Below, piece after piece: positions 19,781 to 29,940 of a stretch of 64,000 nt of DNA. Each line of letters opens with the position of its first letter. Within the stretch, counting starts at the first letter, position 1. The DNA comes from Lachancea dasiensis (lineage: Eukaryota > Ascomycota > Saccharomycetes > Saccharomycetales > Saccharomycetaceae): NCBI GenBank assembly GCA_900074725.1, contig LT598460.1, forward strand, positions 5,502-69,501, written 5' to 3'. The position numbers and the translations under genes were made by a program. The notes beneath the pieces are model-generated. The model made no database searches. It was not told the DNA's origin and saw only the letters and a program-made list of their open reading frames with translations.

Positions 19781-20425
19781 ATGAATTTAGGCTTAGATCC
19801 AAAACCACGGAAGCACCAAGTCAATAGACGGCGTAGAGGAAAAGGTAACAGTGAACTGAAAGATTCGAAGAGTCCGAGCGCTGATGATGTGGATTCAAAG
19901 AGACCCCCTCACCGGAAGTCGAACAAAAACCAAGTCAAATCTAGACCCGCTAAGAAGGTCACTTCCAATGAAAAGATAGCAGATGTGAGGCGCAAAGGAA
20001 CAACTTTCGCGAAAACATCGATGTCAACAGAACTAAAGGATCAGGTCCAACAAGTTGAACACCTTTTGGGAGTGGATGGCTTCAAGGTCTTCAAGAAAGG
20101 CAAAAATAGCACGTCCTATGGACTTGCGGCTCCTGGAGTTTTGGGATCTGATACCTTTATATTTGTCGTAACGATCCCGTTCTCGTACCCCCGCCAGCCT
20201 TCTAAATTGGACCCAGTAAACAATTTGGCCGAGGGGAAAAGAGAAATCCAGGTCGAGTTGGGCCACATTGTGAACAATTTCAATAGCAAGGCTCATGAAA
20301 TGACTTCAGCAGGTCAACCGCTTATTTCGCAATTCAATTATCTGCTAACGCAGTGGTCAAAAATGACGAGTCCTAATTACAAACAGAAAGAACGGCTAAA
20401 CAAAGAATTTCTAGCAAACATTTAA
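19781..20425 (+). CDS. YIL161W-like basic protein, possibly ribosome-associated
   Basis: A 214-residue protein taken as the counterpart of S. cerevisiae YIL161W because of position next to POT1 and BNR1 and its basic character. Residues 1-75 are very rich in Lys/Arg (RRRRGKG, KSNKNQVKSRPAKK). The C-terminal half is ordered, with TFIFVVTIPFSYPRQPSKLD and IQVELGHIVNNFN. The function is unknown. The start is doubtful. A protein-like frame begins at an ATG at 19702 and runs to 19827 in another frame, overlapping this one by 47 bases (MSFVFEVLDKFESQ...). It is either an upstream ORF or the true N-terminus separated by a frameshift. The gene converges on POT1 with a 38-base gap. Confidence 0.8.
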   Translation: MNLGLDPKPRKHQVNRRRRGKGNSELKDSKSPSADDVDSKRPPHRKSNKNQVKSRPAKKVTSNEKIADVRRKGTTFAKTSMSTELKDQVQQVEHLLGVDGFKVFKKGKNSTSYGLAAPGVLGSDTFIFVVTIPFSYPRQPSKLDPVNNLAEGKREIQVELGHIVNNFNSKAHEMTSAGQPLISQFNYLLTQWSKMTSPNYKQKERLNKEFLANI

Positions 20426-20463
20426 TGATGAGTACTTGCCGTGCCTGTCTTACAGTATCACCT

Positions 20464-21687
20464 TCACTCTTTAACGAAAACAGCAGCGGCTCCCATCCCG
20501 GTCCCCACACACATGCTCACTAGGCCTATTTGGCCGGGTTTCAGCTCCCTCAAGATCGTGGCTACTTGTCTGGCACCTGTGCAACCTAGCGGGTGCCCCA
20601 GTGCAATTGCACCGCCTCTGGGATTGACTTTTTCAAACGGAATTTGCAATTTGTCAATGCAATAGAGTGCTTGGCCAGCAAACGCCTCGTTAATCTCAAA
20701 TACGTCAATTTCTTCCAATTTCAGCTTACAATCTTGCAGCACCTTTGGAATCGCGTATGCGGGCCCGACGCCCATAATTTCAGGTGGTACGCCGACCACT
20801 TGGCATGCGACATACTTGGCAAGAATGGGGAGCTCCATTGACTCCGCTACAGAACGCCTCGTTAGCAAGACGGCTGCAACACCGTCCGATATCTGGGATG
20901 CGTTACCGGCCGTTGTTGTTCCACCATCCTTGATAAATGCTGGCTTAAGTGTGCCGAGGTTTTCAGCAGTTACGCCCTTCCGAGGACCCTCGTCGGTTGC
21001 GATAACAGTTCCATCCGGCAAACGAATAGGTAGGATCTCATCTTGGAACAGTCCTTGTGAAACCGCGTTCTCTGCTTTACGGTAGGACTCGGCTGCAAAC
21101 TGGTCCTGGCTCTGTCTGGAGATATGAAACTTGTGACTCACATTTTCGTTCGTGAACCCCATGGGGATCATGCACTTGCGTGCACTTTTATTCTGCTTCA
21201 GCTCCTCTGAGACATTGCCCAGAGCTTGCGGCCCATAATTCTTAGTCATCGACTCTGCACCCAGGGCCAAACCAGCATCTATCTGGCCCACTCTGATCTT
21301 GTTTGCCACGTCGTTGATGGCGGCAAGCCCCGAAGAGCACTGCCGGTTAATGGCCACGAAAGGTGCAGTGTAGGGCACCCCAGCGGCTAAGCACGCAGCC
21401 CGATGCTCGGTGGCCCCTGCTCCTGGATTCAAAACATTGCCGCATGCCACTTCCTGGATAAAACCCTTATTATCACGAACGGCAGCCGGAGCATTTTCGA
21501 AAAATTCTAGTAGAAACTGGTGCACCAAATAGTCCGAATGCACGTTTTTGAAGCCGCCTTTAAATCCTTTGGCGATTGCCGACCTATACGCCATCACAAT
21601 CACCACGTCATCTGGTCTCGCGTCCGTTACGGACGGTGCTATTGCTGAGACAATGTGGTCTTTAACCTGTGTTAATCTTTCCGCCAT
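20464..21687 (-). CDS. POT1: Peroxisomal 3-ketoacyl-CoA thiolase POT1
   Basis: A 407-residue thiolase that cleaves 3-ketoacyl-CoA with CoA in the last step of peroxisomal fatty-acid beta-oxidation. It has a type 2 peroxisomal targeting signal at the N-terminus (RLTQVKDHI, residues 4-12), read by Pex7. The acyl-accepting cysteine is C117 in NRQCSSG, and the other catalytic residues are H365 in GHPLGCTG and C393 in SMCVGTGMG. EINEAFAGQALY and PRGGAIALGHP are family signatures. Sequence and length follow S. cerevisiae Pot1 throughout. A TATATAAGG on the minus strand at 21882-21890, 195 bases upstream, is the likely TATA box. I did not find a clear oleate response element in the 400 bases before the LTR. 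Confidence 0.97.
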   Translation of the reverse strand: MAERLTQVKDHIVSAIAPSVTDARPDDVVIVMAYRSAIAKGFKGGFKNVHSDYLVHQFLLEFFENAPAAVRDNKGFIQEVACGNVLNPGAGATEHRAACLAAGVPYTAPFVAINRQCSSGLAAINDVANKIRVGQIDAGLALGAESMTKNYGPQALGNVSEELKQNKSARKCMIPMGFTNENVSHKFHISRQSQDQFAAESYRKAENAVSQGLFQDEILPIRLPDGTVIATDEGPRKGVTAENLGTLKPAFIKDGGTTTAGNASQISDGVAAVLLTRRSVAESMELPILAKYVACQVVGVPPEIMGVGPAYAIPKVLQDCKLKLEEIDVFEINEAFAGQALYCIDKLQIPFEKVNPRGGAIALGHPLGCTGARQVATILRELKPGQIGLVSMCVGTGMGAAAVFVKE

Positions 21688-22089
21688 TCCTGTGCTAATA
21701 TCGAAGCTGTCGACTTTTGTAAGTTGCTTCCGAGTCGTGTGTTCTAGATTTTGAACTCGATTGTAAAACTTGCTTGCAAACCTCCACCAATACCTCTAGT
21801 CCAATAGAGATAATGCCGTGGTTAGCTTAGTTAGTGTTTGTAGTGAGTGAACTTTATCCTCGCCAACCTCGTTGATCTGGTCCTTATATACGCTTCACAG
21901 AACCTATTAATGTGTCACCCCAGGTCATTTCAATGGCACGCGGCTACCCCAACGACCTCGTCACGTTCAACGACTATTCAATTGATTGTCACAAAATGCG
22001 AAAGTGACGGAGCGTCAGGGAAGCTTAAAGCTCCTATCGCACAAGCACCTGGGTAGCCCTGGCATATGTATTATTACAGAATTTATCTA
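21688..22089. promoter_or_regulatory. POT1 promoter region
   Basis: The 400 bases upstream of POT1 before the LTR. A minus-strand TATATAAGG sits at 21882-21890. Oleate-induced thiolase genes normally carry CGGN3TNAN9-12CCG elements; none was seen by eye. Confidence 0.45.
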
Positions 22090-22545
22090 TGTTGGGAATG
22101 AAGTGAGGAGACTGATGGTGATGTGCGCCTAATCGCATAATCCGCGTCCGGACATATGTGACACAGTGGTACAGAATGATAGTACACAACAGAGGCCATA
22201 CCATTCGAGTTACAAGCTAGGGCAAGTCGAAGAGAACAGCTGGTGTCCAATGTGATTGGCGATTGATGAGTAGTTGGTAGCGTACGGCATTGAAGCCGTA
22301 ATCCTTGGGCAATAGAATGATCTAGAATGGGTGATTAATAAATGTGTTGACCAGAGCCACCGAGTGAGAATTGTATAAATACCAGGCTCTTGTTCAGGTA
22401 ACTAAACCAGCTCTAATGCCTAAAATAATCACGGAGAGATAAATAGAATTCCCTAGATCCAAGTTACTCATCTTATAATGACTATGTCCGACTTACAAGA
22501 CAAATTTAGTAAGCTTTCTACTGATGAATCAGATTCGCCTCAATA
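22090..22545 (+). mobile_element. Solo LTR, Ty1/copia-type, with right-end duplication to 22616
   Basis: Starts TGTTGGGAATG and ends CCTCAATA, about 456 bases, and aligns with the LTR at 6841-7287. Near its right end is an ATG-led gag-like start (MTMSDLQDKFSKLS), as in Ty1 where gag begins inside the LTR. The last 71 bases are repeated in tandem at 22546-22616. There is no internal region and no clear target-site duplication. It looks like the best preserved copy in the window. It lies upstream of POT1 and BNR1, in their divergent spacer. Confidence 0.75.
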
Positions 22546-22616
22546 ATAATGACTATGTCCGACTTACAGGTCAAATTAAGTAAGCTTTCTACAAATGAAT
22601 CAGATTCGCCTCAATA

Positions 22617-23434
22617 GGAATAATCTGGGTGCAGTTAGGGCTTGGCAGTGCAGCAATTGAATCCAACAGGTAGCATTCTGAGCTGTTGGATGATTGAATG
22701 GCTGTTTAAGTTATTTTTGTGTAATTACTGCCCCTCTGAATCCCATTGGTTGATTATTTCACCTCATACACTTTCGATTTACTGCCGTCGCTGATATCAC
22801 TTCGTACCATACTGACACTAATTATTTGATTACGGTTATATAACTCAATACTTTTCAAACACCTATCGATCCCTACCACTCGGAAGTTCCAACAAGCTCC
22901 ATGCTTCATGTGGCACGCCATATAGAGTCGTTCTTCGACCATATTGCGATATATTGTAATAATGAGAACTTTTTCGCCTCACGGGTAGTTGGATTGGACC
23001 ATGTGAAAACTCTAATGTGCTTTTTATTTCTGGTGTGTATGTTTAGACAGCCTCGAGACGTCACGTTCAGCCAATGTTGACGCCTCCATTTCCATCTAAC
23101 CTCTACCATACTTAGACCAGCCCAGCATTAATTTCCGAAAAAGAAACGTCGCACATCTAATGATTCATTCAATAGTCAATTTGATGTTCATTAAACTATT
23201 GAATCGGCAGCTATACATTGAGGGGATTCTGCTTTTGGCCGGAAGATTGCCAAGAATTCATCCTCTTTCGAGCCCTCATTTATTATTTAATCACGACATA
23301 CGTAAGAAGAGATCAAGATCAAAACTGGGATCAAGCGCTACGCGAGACACAAAGAGCCACCTCAAGGCCAGACATACTCCCCCATACGTTGCGTAATTAT
23401 TTGTACTCAGCTCTGAGGGTGATACTCTTGATAC
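22617..23434. other. BNR1 upstream region
   Basis: Upstream of BNR1. It contains a short TGTTGG...CCAACA-bounded repeat (22684-22894), listed separately, then about 540 bases with only shadow frames. No tRNA gene was recognised beside the LTR, although Ty1-type elements often insert near one. Confidence 0.5.
22684..22894 (+). repeat. Short TGTTGG...CCAACA-bounded repeat (possible second solo LTR family)
   Basis: A 211-base unit with perfect inverted ends TGTTGG/CCAACA. Its right third aligns with 44820-44889, including the shared block AACTCAAT-CTTTTCAAAC. The 44 kb counterpart is also TGTTGG-led and 206 bases long. Flanks show only a 3-base match (AGC). It could be a solo LTR of a second family or a non-autonomous element. 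Confidence 0.4.
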
Positions 23435-26400
23435 ATGAGTAGGCCCAGGGATCAATGGAAGGAGCCTCATGGTTACACTAGTCGATCATTTTCACTGGAC
23501 GATGCCATCAACCGCGGAAGTGTACCGATAGAGAGAACGTTGCCACCAATCGATGATCCCGTGGCTCTAGGACTTCAACTAGCTGGTGTTGGATTTACTC
23601 ACGGACCTAAAGAAGTGCACCCTAGTCCTTATGTTCGCAAAGCACGTAACTTTTCTACTAGCGACATCATGAGTGTTAAAGTCCGCGATTCTAATTCCGC
23701 TAGTCGTACCTGTGATACAACTACGACCTACAATCCAGATATTCTTCCCAGCGAAGGTGTTATTGACGATACCTTCAAACAGTTGCTCGAAAGTAGAGCT
23801 TTCTTCTGGGGTAGCGCCCGCTCAGGCTTGCAAAATTTAAGTTACAAGCGCAAATGGCAGCTGGTCTGTAAAGAACGGCTCATGCGCCTAACGGAGAGTG
23901 AGCCAAAGGGTAGTAGCATGGTTTCGGACGAAGCACTTTGGAACGTTTTGAGAGACAGATTAAGTTCCGATGAAAAGATTGCTGGCAATCTATATCAGGT
24001 GGAAAAGCTGCTGCGGAGATCCGACGTCTGTGAATGGTTTTTGAAAGAAGGTGGGACATACCGGCTCATCGATATTTGCGAGGTTTTGCAACCCAATGAT
24101 CTATACGTGTATCTGAGGTGCTTTAAGACGCTCATGAATCATGAGAATGCAAGATCAGCAATTGCGAGTAGCAACAAGATAGTTGAATACTTATGCTCCA
24201 TCTTAACACAACACAGCGAAAATCTGAAGGTACATCTTTTGAGCGTAGAGCTCCTTCTTTTACTGACTTTTGTCGAGAACCATGGTGGTTGGGACAAGGT
24301 AGCTCAACACCTTGGCGCTCGCTATGCACTCTGGTTTTCCAACATTGAAAATTTACTACAGCAAAGAGAAAACTCTACAGGTGCTCCGATGCTGTCACCA
24401 GCACTGAAACCTCAACAATTGCTCAAAGACTACTGTCTAACTTCTTTATTTCTGATAAACTCTATTTTGCAAGTATCTCCATCGGTCAGGGAACAGCTGG
24501 TAACTTTCAAAACCTTGAAGGAAAATAAAATTCATGGGTTATTTTACCTCATGGCAAACCTTGGTTGCGAAGAATTGGCCAGCGAAATCGAGAAGTACAA
24601 AGCACTGGAACAGAAGGTGGTACAAGACACTAACCCAGAGCTGCCGCAGTTTCTTGACACCTCTTATGGTCAGTATCTGAATACTATTGTACAGAATACC
24701 CATCATAACCCCTTAGAACATTGCATGCATCAGATTTTTGAGCTCATTTCACAGATTCTGATTACAAGGACGATATCAGACAGTTTGAAGATCCTAACGC
24801 TTTTTGGTTCGGTGCTCAGTTACCTAAAAAACTACAGCTATGGCGAAGAAACTCTTAATATCGAATCTGCTATTAATCTCTCGTTAAATCAATTGGTGGA
24901 TAACCTTCAGTCGGATGAAATTGCCCAGAGGGCTTTAGCCGAGCTTTCCGATATGCAAAGAACTCTAGAGCAACTAGAAATGGAAGTCGAACGTCTACGT
25001 AGCGAGAAGGACGTATCAAAAGATAGTGTAATGGCAGAACTGCGAGGCTGCAAGAAAGAGTTAGCCTCGAAGGAAGCTGAAATTGAAATGCTTCGAGATG
25101 AATTGGAACTGAGCAACAAGCAGAGGCAGCAAGATAAAAAGGAGTTGGACAGAATCTCCAATATTCGCAGTAGTAATACACCCTCAAGGGCTCTCACTTG
25201 GAATGCATTTGATCATCTGAAAGCCCGATCGCAGAAGGAGGTACAGACTTCACACAAACTTTCCCGGCAAAGCTCTTTGTCAAAGAGTACCCGATATAAG
25301 TCATTATCAAATCTAATGAGTGTGCAAAATAAGGATCCACAGAAAATGCCCTCTCTGGCCAGAGCAAAAGGTTCTGGCTCCTCTACTTCTCCAATTCCAT
25401 TCAATAATTCGGACGATGAACCAGAAAACAACAATTACCGAGCGGAACCCCTGCCGAATGATGGTAGAAGCGTCACTAGTCGCTCAGTGCCCGAGCGCTC
25501 ACAAAACGATTCAAATCCAGCTTTAGGTCCTACTAACGCTTTCTTTGCTGGTAGTCTTCCGCAAGAATTTGGCATGTCATTATCGACACCTACTAATAAT
25601 TCAGATGAGAACCAAAGAACTGTTAACAAAAACCCTGGGGTTGAATTATCTTCACGAACTAACAGCCGTCCTTCTCCTTCAAATTCAGAAACTGCTGCAC
25701 CACCACTACCTTTGTCTCACGTTATTAAAAACGATATCCAAACTGAGCACATTACAAGCACCCAGTCTACCTCCGGATTGTTTCCGCCACCACTTCCTTC
25801 TCCCCCGCCGCTGTCAGTGGCCATTTCCTCGGCGCATGCACAAGCTAAACGAAATGGTGACGCGCGCCTGAGCCTAGCTTCTACTGCACCACTAAAATCA
25901 TTACCACCACCTCCACCTCCACCTCCTCCTCCTCCACCGCCGCCCCCTCTTCCCTCGACTTTGAGTGTTGGCAGTAATTCAACAAGCGACCGTAAGGGAA
26001 GTGGTCCGCCCGCTCCTCCTGCTCCTCCTGCTCCTCCTGCTCCTCCTGCTATACTGCTAAATTTATCAGCATCCCCAAATCAACCTTCTGCGTCTTCAGA
26101 CATAGCTGAGAACCCAGTGGCGCAAGTTCGGTTGAAACAAATTCACTGGGATAAATTAGACAACGTTGCCGACACCATTTGGAATCAGCATGATGAACGC
26201 AAAAACGTAGCAGACCACCTGGAACGAACTGGAATACTAGAGGAAGTCAATGAGCTGTTTCAGGTCAAACAATCGAAAACTATCAAAAAAAAATCTGTGA
26301 GGATCCGAAATGAAGGATTGACATCATATCTCCCTCGAGATCTTGCCCAGCAACTTGGAATCAACTTGCATATGTTTTCGAATCTTTCTGTGGAAGACTT

Positions 26401-27547
26401 TGTTCTGAAGGTTTTGCATTGCGACCGCGACATTGTGAACAACCACAGCGTCCTTGAGTTTTTTGCGAAAGACGATTTCAACACCATTCCACATAGTATT
26501 GCTGCGAAGTTCGAGCCCTATTCGACGAATTTTGAGTCTGGAGTAGCACCGAAAGCCGACGCTACCGGGCTTGAACGAGCCGACAGAATATATCTGGAAT
26601 TATGTTTTAATTTGAGGGAATACTGGAAGGCGCGCTCCACTTGCCTATTAACATTAGCCACCTATGAAAAGGACTATTTTGACATCATGTACAAGTTGCA
26701 ACTAATAGACGATGCGGTTACCGCAATTGAGGGCTCGGTGAAATTAAGAGACGCGTTGATCGTTATTGTGGAAATTGGTAATTACATGAATCGCAAGCGT
26801 GCGCCGGGCATCAAATTGAGCTCACTGCAGAAGCTCGCATTTGTGAAGTCAAGCGCAGATAGTCAAACATCATTTTTGCACGTCATTGAGAAAGTTTTAC
26901 GGCTGAAGTGCGGTGACGCCTACGGATTCGTCAACGATCTCTCGAAACTAATGGGTCTTGGAAACCTTGTTGTGGCCCAAGTCGAACAGGACTGCCAGGA
27001 TTTCGTTAAGAAGATCAACGCGGTTAAAATCTCGCTAGAGAGTGGCGTGCTTTCTGACGAGAAGAAGTTTCATCCAGAGGACCGACTTCTCTTAAAAGTT
27101 GGACCGAAAATCGCGGGAGCTATGCGTAAAATCAATTTGCTACAAAACCAGTGTACGCTGACGATGCGTGCTCTTGACAACTTGATGAAGCTCTATGGCG
27201 AAGACGCTAGAAATCCCGATAGTAAGAGTGAATTCTTTCAGCATTTTATTCGGTTTGTTGCGGAATTCCAGAAGGTTGCAAAGGAGAACTGCGAAAAGGA
27301 GGAAATGGAACGTGTATACCAACAGCGGAAGGAGTTTTTGCGTCACAAATTGGACACTACCTCTAATTCAGGCGCGAACGCTGCTGACGAGCTTGAGTGC
27401 GACACTGTTGACGTTTTGATCAAAAGGCTACGAGACTTGAACAGAACTGAAAAAACAGCAAAACCGGAAATCTCTTCGAAACCCAAAACGAAAGACCAAT
27501 TACTTACAAAGACTCAGCACATGCTGAGTACCCTTCAAAAAATATGA
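23435..27547 (+). CDS. BNR1: Formin BNR1, actin-cable nucleator
   Basis: A 1370-residue formin that nucleates and processively elongates unbranched actin filaments at the bud neck under Rho control. Domains in order: a GTPase-binding/FH3 armadillo-like N-terminus (about 105-480, FFWGSARSGLQNLSYKRKWQLV near its start), a coiled coil (about 500-570), a Ser/Asn-rich linker, an FH1 region (about 820-875) with an uninterrupted run of 16 prolines and then four PAPP-type repeats that bind profilin, and an FH2 domain (about 890-1285; VRLKQIHWDKLD, RDALIVIVEIGNYMN). A basic tail closes the protein. Position between POT1 and AIM20 identifies it as BNR1 (YIL159W), not the paralogous BNI1. The ATG at 23435 is the first in frame. 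Confidence 0.95.
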   Translation: MSRPRDQWKEPHGYTSRSFSLDDAINRGSVPIERTLPPIDDPVALGLQLAGVGFTHGPKEVHPSPYVRKARNFSTSDIMSVKVRDSNSASRTCDTTTTYNPDILPSEGVIDDTFKQLLESRAFFWGSARSGLQNLSYKRKWQLVCKERLMRLTESEPKGSSMVSDEALWNVLRDRLSSDEKIAGNLYQVEKLLRRSDVCEWFLKEGGTYRLIDICEVLQPNDLYVYLRCFKTLMNHENARSAIASSNKIVEYLCSILTQHSENLKVHLLSVELLLLLTFVENHGGWDKVAQHLGARYALWFSNIENLLQQRENSTGAPMLSPALKPQQLLKDYCLTSLFLINSILQVSPSVREQLVTFKTLKENKIHGLFYLMANLGCEELASEIEKYKALEQKVVQDTNPELPQFLDTSYGQYLNTIVQNTHHNPLEHCMHQIFELISQILITRTISDSLKILTLFGSVLSYLKNYSYGEETLNIESAINLSLNQLVDNLQSDEIAQRALAELSDMQRTLEQLEMEVERLRSEKDVSKDSVMAELRGCKKELASKEAEIEMLRDELELSNKQRQQDKKELDRISNIRSSNTPSRALTWNAFDHLKARSQKEVQTSHKLSRQSSLSKSTRYKSLSNLMSVQNKDPQKMPSLARAKGSGSSTSPIPFNNSDDEPENNNYRAEPLPNDGRSVTSRSVPERSQNDSNPALGPTNAFFAGSLPQEFGMSLSTPTNNSDENQRTVNKNPGVELSSRTNSRPSPSNSETAAPPLPLSHVIKNDIQTEHITSTQSTSGLFPPPLPSPPPLSVAISSAHAQAKRNGDARLSLASTAPLKSLPPPPPPPPPPPPPPPLPSTLSVGSNSTSDRKGSGPPAPPAPPAPPAPPAILLNLSASPNQPSASSDIAENPVAQVRLKQIHWDKLDNVADTIWNQHDERKNVADHLERTGILEEVNELFQVKQSKTIKKKSVRIRNEGLTSYLPRDLAQQLGINLHMFSNLSVEDFVLKVLHCDRDIVNNHSVLEFFAKDDFNTIPHSIAAKFEPYSTNFESGVAPKADATGLERADRIYLELCFNLREYWKARSTCLLTLATYEKDYFDIMYKLQLIDDAVTAIEGSVKLRDALIVIVEIGNYMNRKRAPGIKLSSLQKLAFVKSSADSQTSFLHVIEKVLRLKCGDAYGFVNDLSKLMGLGNLVVAQVEQDCQDFVKKINAVKISLESGVLSDEKKFHPEDRLLLKVGPKIAGAMRKINLLQNQCTLTMRALDNLMKLYGEDARNPDSKSEFFQHFIRFVAEFQKVAKENCEKEEMERVYQQRKEFLRHKLDTTSNSGANAADELECDTVDVLIKRLRDLNRTEKTAKPEISSKPKTKDQLLTKTQHMLSTLQKI

Positions 27548-28043
27548 TGTTAAAAGGCAGTGCCAAGAACGACGAAATGAGGACTTCTAAGAACACGTCC
27601 TGGTTTATTTAACTTGGGGTTTCTAACCTGCAGACTGTCTCAGGACTGAAGCCGCTTCACCTTTATTTGATGAAAGACTGTCCTGTCGCCTTACCTTGTC
27701 AACATCGATGCCTATTTTTGGTCTCTCTCAGCCCCAATCGCTATTACAGGCGTATCTGTTGGGCTCAAGGCTCTCGGAAATCTCTTGGCACGAGGGTTCG
27801 AGTATGTGTGGAAACAAAAAATGGTGAAAATTAATAGTGATTTCACCCGTAACACGCTAAAGCCGAAAAGGTCAACTCACTTGATAGCTTCCTTGGCAAA
27901 AGCATCGACTTTCGCGTGCGAGCAGGATCCGGATTTTGTACCTTTGGGAAGTACTATAGCAGTAACTTTGAGATCCATTGAGAAAATCTGGTGGCCCTTG
28001 CTTCCTTATTAACCGAGACAAATTTATCTTCTGAGCTTTTTAA
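27548..28043. other. BNR1-AIM20 spacer
   Basis: About 500 bases serving as the BNR1 3' end and AIM20 promoter. Short frames only; nothing recognised. Confidence 0.5.
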
Positions 28044-29093
28044 ATGGTGGATGGAGTATCGCTCGCGGTTGGATGTGCCGTTGGAATTCCTTGTGGAGTT
28101 GCGGTTGTAGTGGCCCTCATCTTTTGGTTTTATATGCAGCGCAGGCTCAAGAAGGAGGTGGAGGAAGATGCTGAATCGATGTCGGACGATAGGGCTATCA
28201 GCTTCAACAACATGGAAGCTCTTAAACAAGTTGAGAATTCCGAGAAAGAAGATCAGGCTCTACAAAACGCGGACGTATCGTCATACTCGGACAATACGCA
28301 AGGTGTGGAGTCCGGTCCGGCTTCAGCCCCGACTTCTGCAGGCGGTGTTTTCAATGGGCTGAAGAAAACAAGAGGAACATCCGTTTCGAGGTCCAAAACC
28401 AAATCAGAGAACAAGAACACGTATATGCCGGCATATCGTAAAAAACTCAACTCTTCCATCAGTTCACTACAACAGCGCACCAGGCACCATGACGACTTTA
28501 AGGGTACAACTGACAGTTCTAGTACATCCCTGGATACAAAGCCGAACGGTACCCAGCGAAGTGAGCCAACAGTACTTGATCAGATGATTCCGGTCTTGGG
28601 AAATCCAAATGGAACTGATTCTGGCGCTGCTGCAACCTCAGAATTTAGTCTGTCGCATGAAAAAACGGCTAGCAATGATAATTTGATCAAGAATCTGCAC
28701 AATCACGACTTTGGGTCTTACCCGAGAAGGAGATCATCCGCAAACCTCACTAGTATGGCTTCGGGTAATGTGTCCAGCACTTCTGTTCGTACGCGCTCTT
28801 CCTCTGCTCACTCCCCAAAAAATAGTACTGAAAATGTCTTTGATACACCCAACAGTAACGTCAAAGTAATGAACTCACTACCGAACCATACCGGTAGTCC
28901 CAACGGAAACATTTTCCTGAAAGATGAAAATAGTGATGATAATGAGAAACCAAGCTATTACATGCTTAAAAACAATTACGATGTTCAGAACTCAAGTGAG
29001 ATCGCCGAAGAGGACCAGTATGAGAACGACTTCACGAACTACTCTGAAAGTAAACGCGAGTTCATAAACAGCTTGAGGCCTCGCAAGAATTAG
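28044..29093 (+). CDS. AIM20: AIM20/SKG1-family single-pass membrane protein
   Basis: A 349-residue protein matching the AIM20 (YIL158W)/SKG1 (YKR100C) duplicate pair. Skg1 is linked to cell-wall polymer composition and bud-site membrane localisation; Aim20 function is poorly known. A short lumenal N-terminus leads into one transmembrane helix (about 6-29: [14 protein letters not shown]) with a VGIPCG motif, followed by RRLKKE. The long cytoplasmic part is Ser/Asn-rich and low in order. The C-terminus ends in the pair's signature [19 protein letters not shown] followed by RPR. Because the species appears not to have duplicated its genome, this single gene is pro-orthologous to both S. cerevisiae proteins. 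The position between BNR1 and COA1 fits AIM20; BAS1 and UBP7/11 nearby fit SKG1. Confidence 0.9.
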   Translation: MVDGVSLAVGCAVGIPCGVAVVVALIFWFYMQRRLKKEVEEDAESMSDDRAISFNNMEALKQVENSEKEDQALQNADVSSYSDNTQGVESGPASAPTSAGGVFNGLKKTRGTSVSRSKTKSENKNTYMPAYRKKLNSSISSLQQRTRHHDDFKGTTDSSSTSLDTKPNGTQRSEPTVLDQMIPVLGNPNGTDSGAAATSEFSLSHEKTASNDNLIKNLHNHDFGSYPRRRSSANLTSMASGNVSSTSVRTRSSSAHSPKNSTENVFDTPNSNVKVMNSLPNHTGSPNGNIFLKDENSDDNEKPSYYMLKNNYDVQNSSEIAEEDQYENDFTNYSESKREFINSLRPRKN

Positions 29094-29252
29094 AACTGAT
29101 CGGCAAGACGTTAAAGTGCTTGCCCACTATTTGGATTTATTATATACGACATACAAAGGAATCATCAATTCATAAGCTTCACAGAAGTCTCAGCAGAAAA
29201 GCAGCGCAATGCATAACTTTACTTATTTACAAGGTGAGAACAGCATGGTGCC

Positions 29253-29810
29253 TTACAAAGTCCTGGTACCTTCCTCGGCCAGTATGTCGATCTTCTGTCC
29301 GCCCACCGACACACTCCAGTCATGAATCAAAAACTCTTGATGTTTGTTCTCTCTATCTGCAACCAATTTTACTATTCCCTGGACGTTTTTTGAACCACGA
29401 ATGTAGAAAGATATGTCAACCTTTCCTGCGACTTGATTCAACTCACCATATACCCAAGGTACTAGTCCATCGAAGTCGATACTGTCACCAAGTAACTCCC
29501 TAATAGCCTGCGATCTGCGCATATGGTACAAAGAGTTCGAAACGATAGGTGACTGCGTCTTCTCGTAGTTGAATATGCAAGCAAGCGAGACCCCGATCGC
29601 CACGACAAAAATACCAAGCTGAAGTCTGTTCTTGAATTTGTCTTTTGTGGGATCAGGCAACTCCCGTTCAATACGCAATGGTTTCGACTTATCTTTCAAT
29701 ACCAACGGTTCCGCAGCTCTATGGGTCGATAGCGACCGTAACAGCACAGCACCAAAAGACCTTCTCGAGCTCAGAAATTGCTTAGTACTCACCCCTGTTA
29801 GTCTCAACAT
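29253..29810 (-). CDS. COA1: Cytochrome c oxidase assembly factor COA1
   Basis: A 185-residue mitochondrial inner-membrane protein that links Mss51-dependent Cox1 synthesis to complex IV assembly with Shy1. The N-terminal 35 residues are basic and Ser-rich without acidic residues, as expected for a matrix-targeting presequence. One transmembrane helix lies at about 63-80 (LQLGIFVVAIGVSLACIF). The intermembrane-space part contains RRSQAIRELLGDSI and VDISFYIRGSKNVQGIV, conserved in Coa1/Tim21-like folds. The S. cerevisiae protein is slightly longer (about 197). The order AIM20-COA1-YIL156W-B is the same as on S. cerevisiae chromosome IX. The ATG at 29808-29810 is unambiguous. Confidence 0.92.
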   Translation of the reverse strand: MLRLTGVSTKQFLSSRRSFGAVLLRSLSTHRAAEPLVLKDKSKPLRIERELPDPTKDKFKNRLQLGIFVVAIGVSLACIFNYEKTQSPIVSNSLYHMRRSQAIRELLGDSIDFDGLVPWVYGELNQVAGKVDISFYIRGSKNVQGIVKLVADRENKHQEFLIHDWSVSVGGQKIDILAEEGTRTL

Positions 29811-29940
29811 TGTTAAACACTCCTAAGGATCTTTTGGTTTCTGTTATTGGTGTTACGATTTCTGGTGTGCAATGATAGTTTTATTCTAAACAATATCATA
29901 ATTTTCCTTGCTCACCAGAAAACTATCAAACAGAGCCAAG

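Noticed and set aside
23120-23145. TTTCCGAAAAAG resembling the core of CDEIII
   Set aside because: The upstream 100 bases are not AT-rich enough and no CDEI lies at the expected distance.
22090-23434. tRNA gene expected beside a Ty1/copia-type LTR
   Set aside because: No sequence with a proper B box and cloverleaf arms was found on either strand here or elsewhere in the window.
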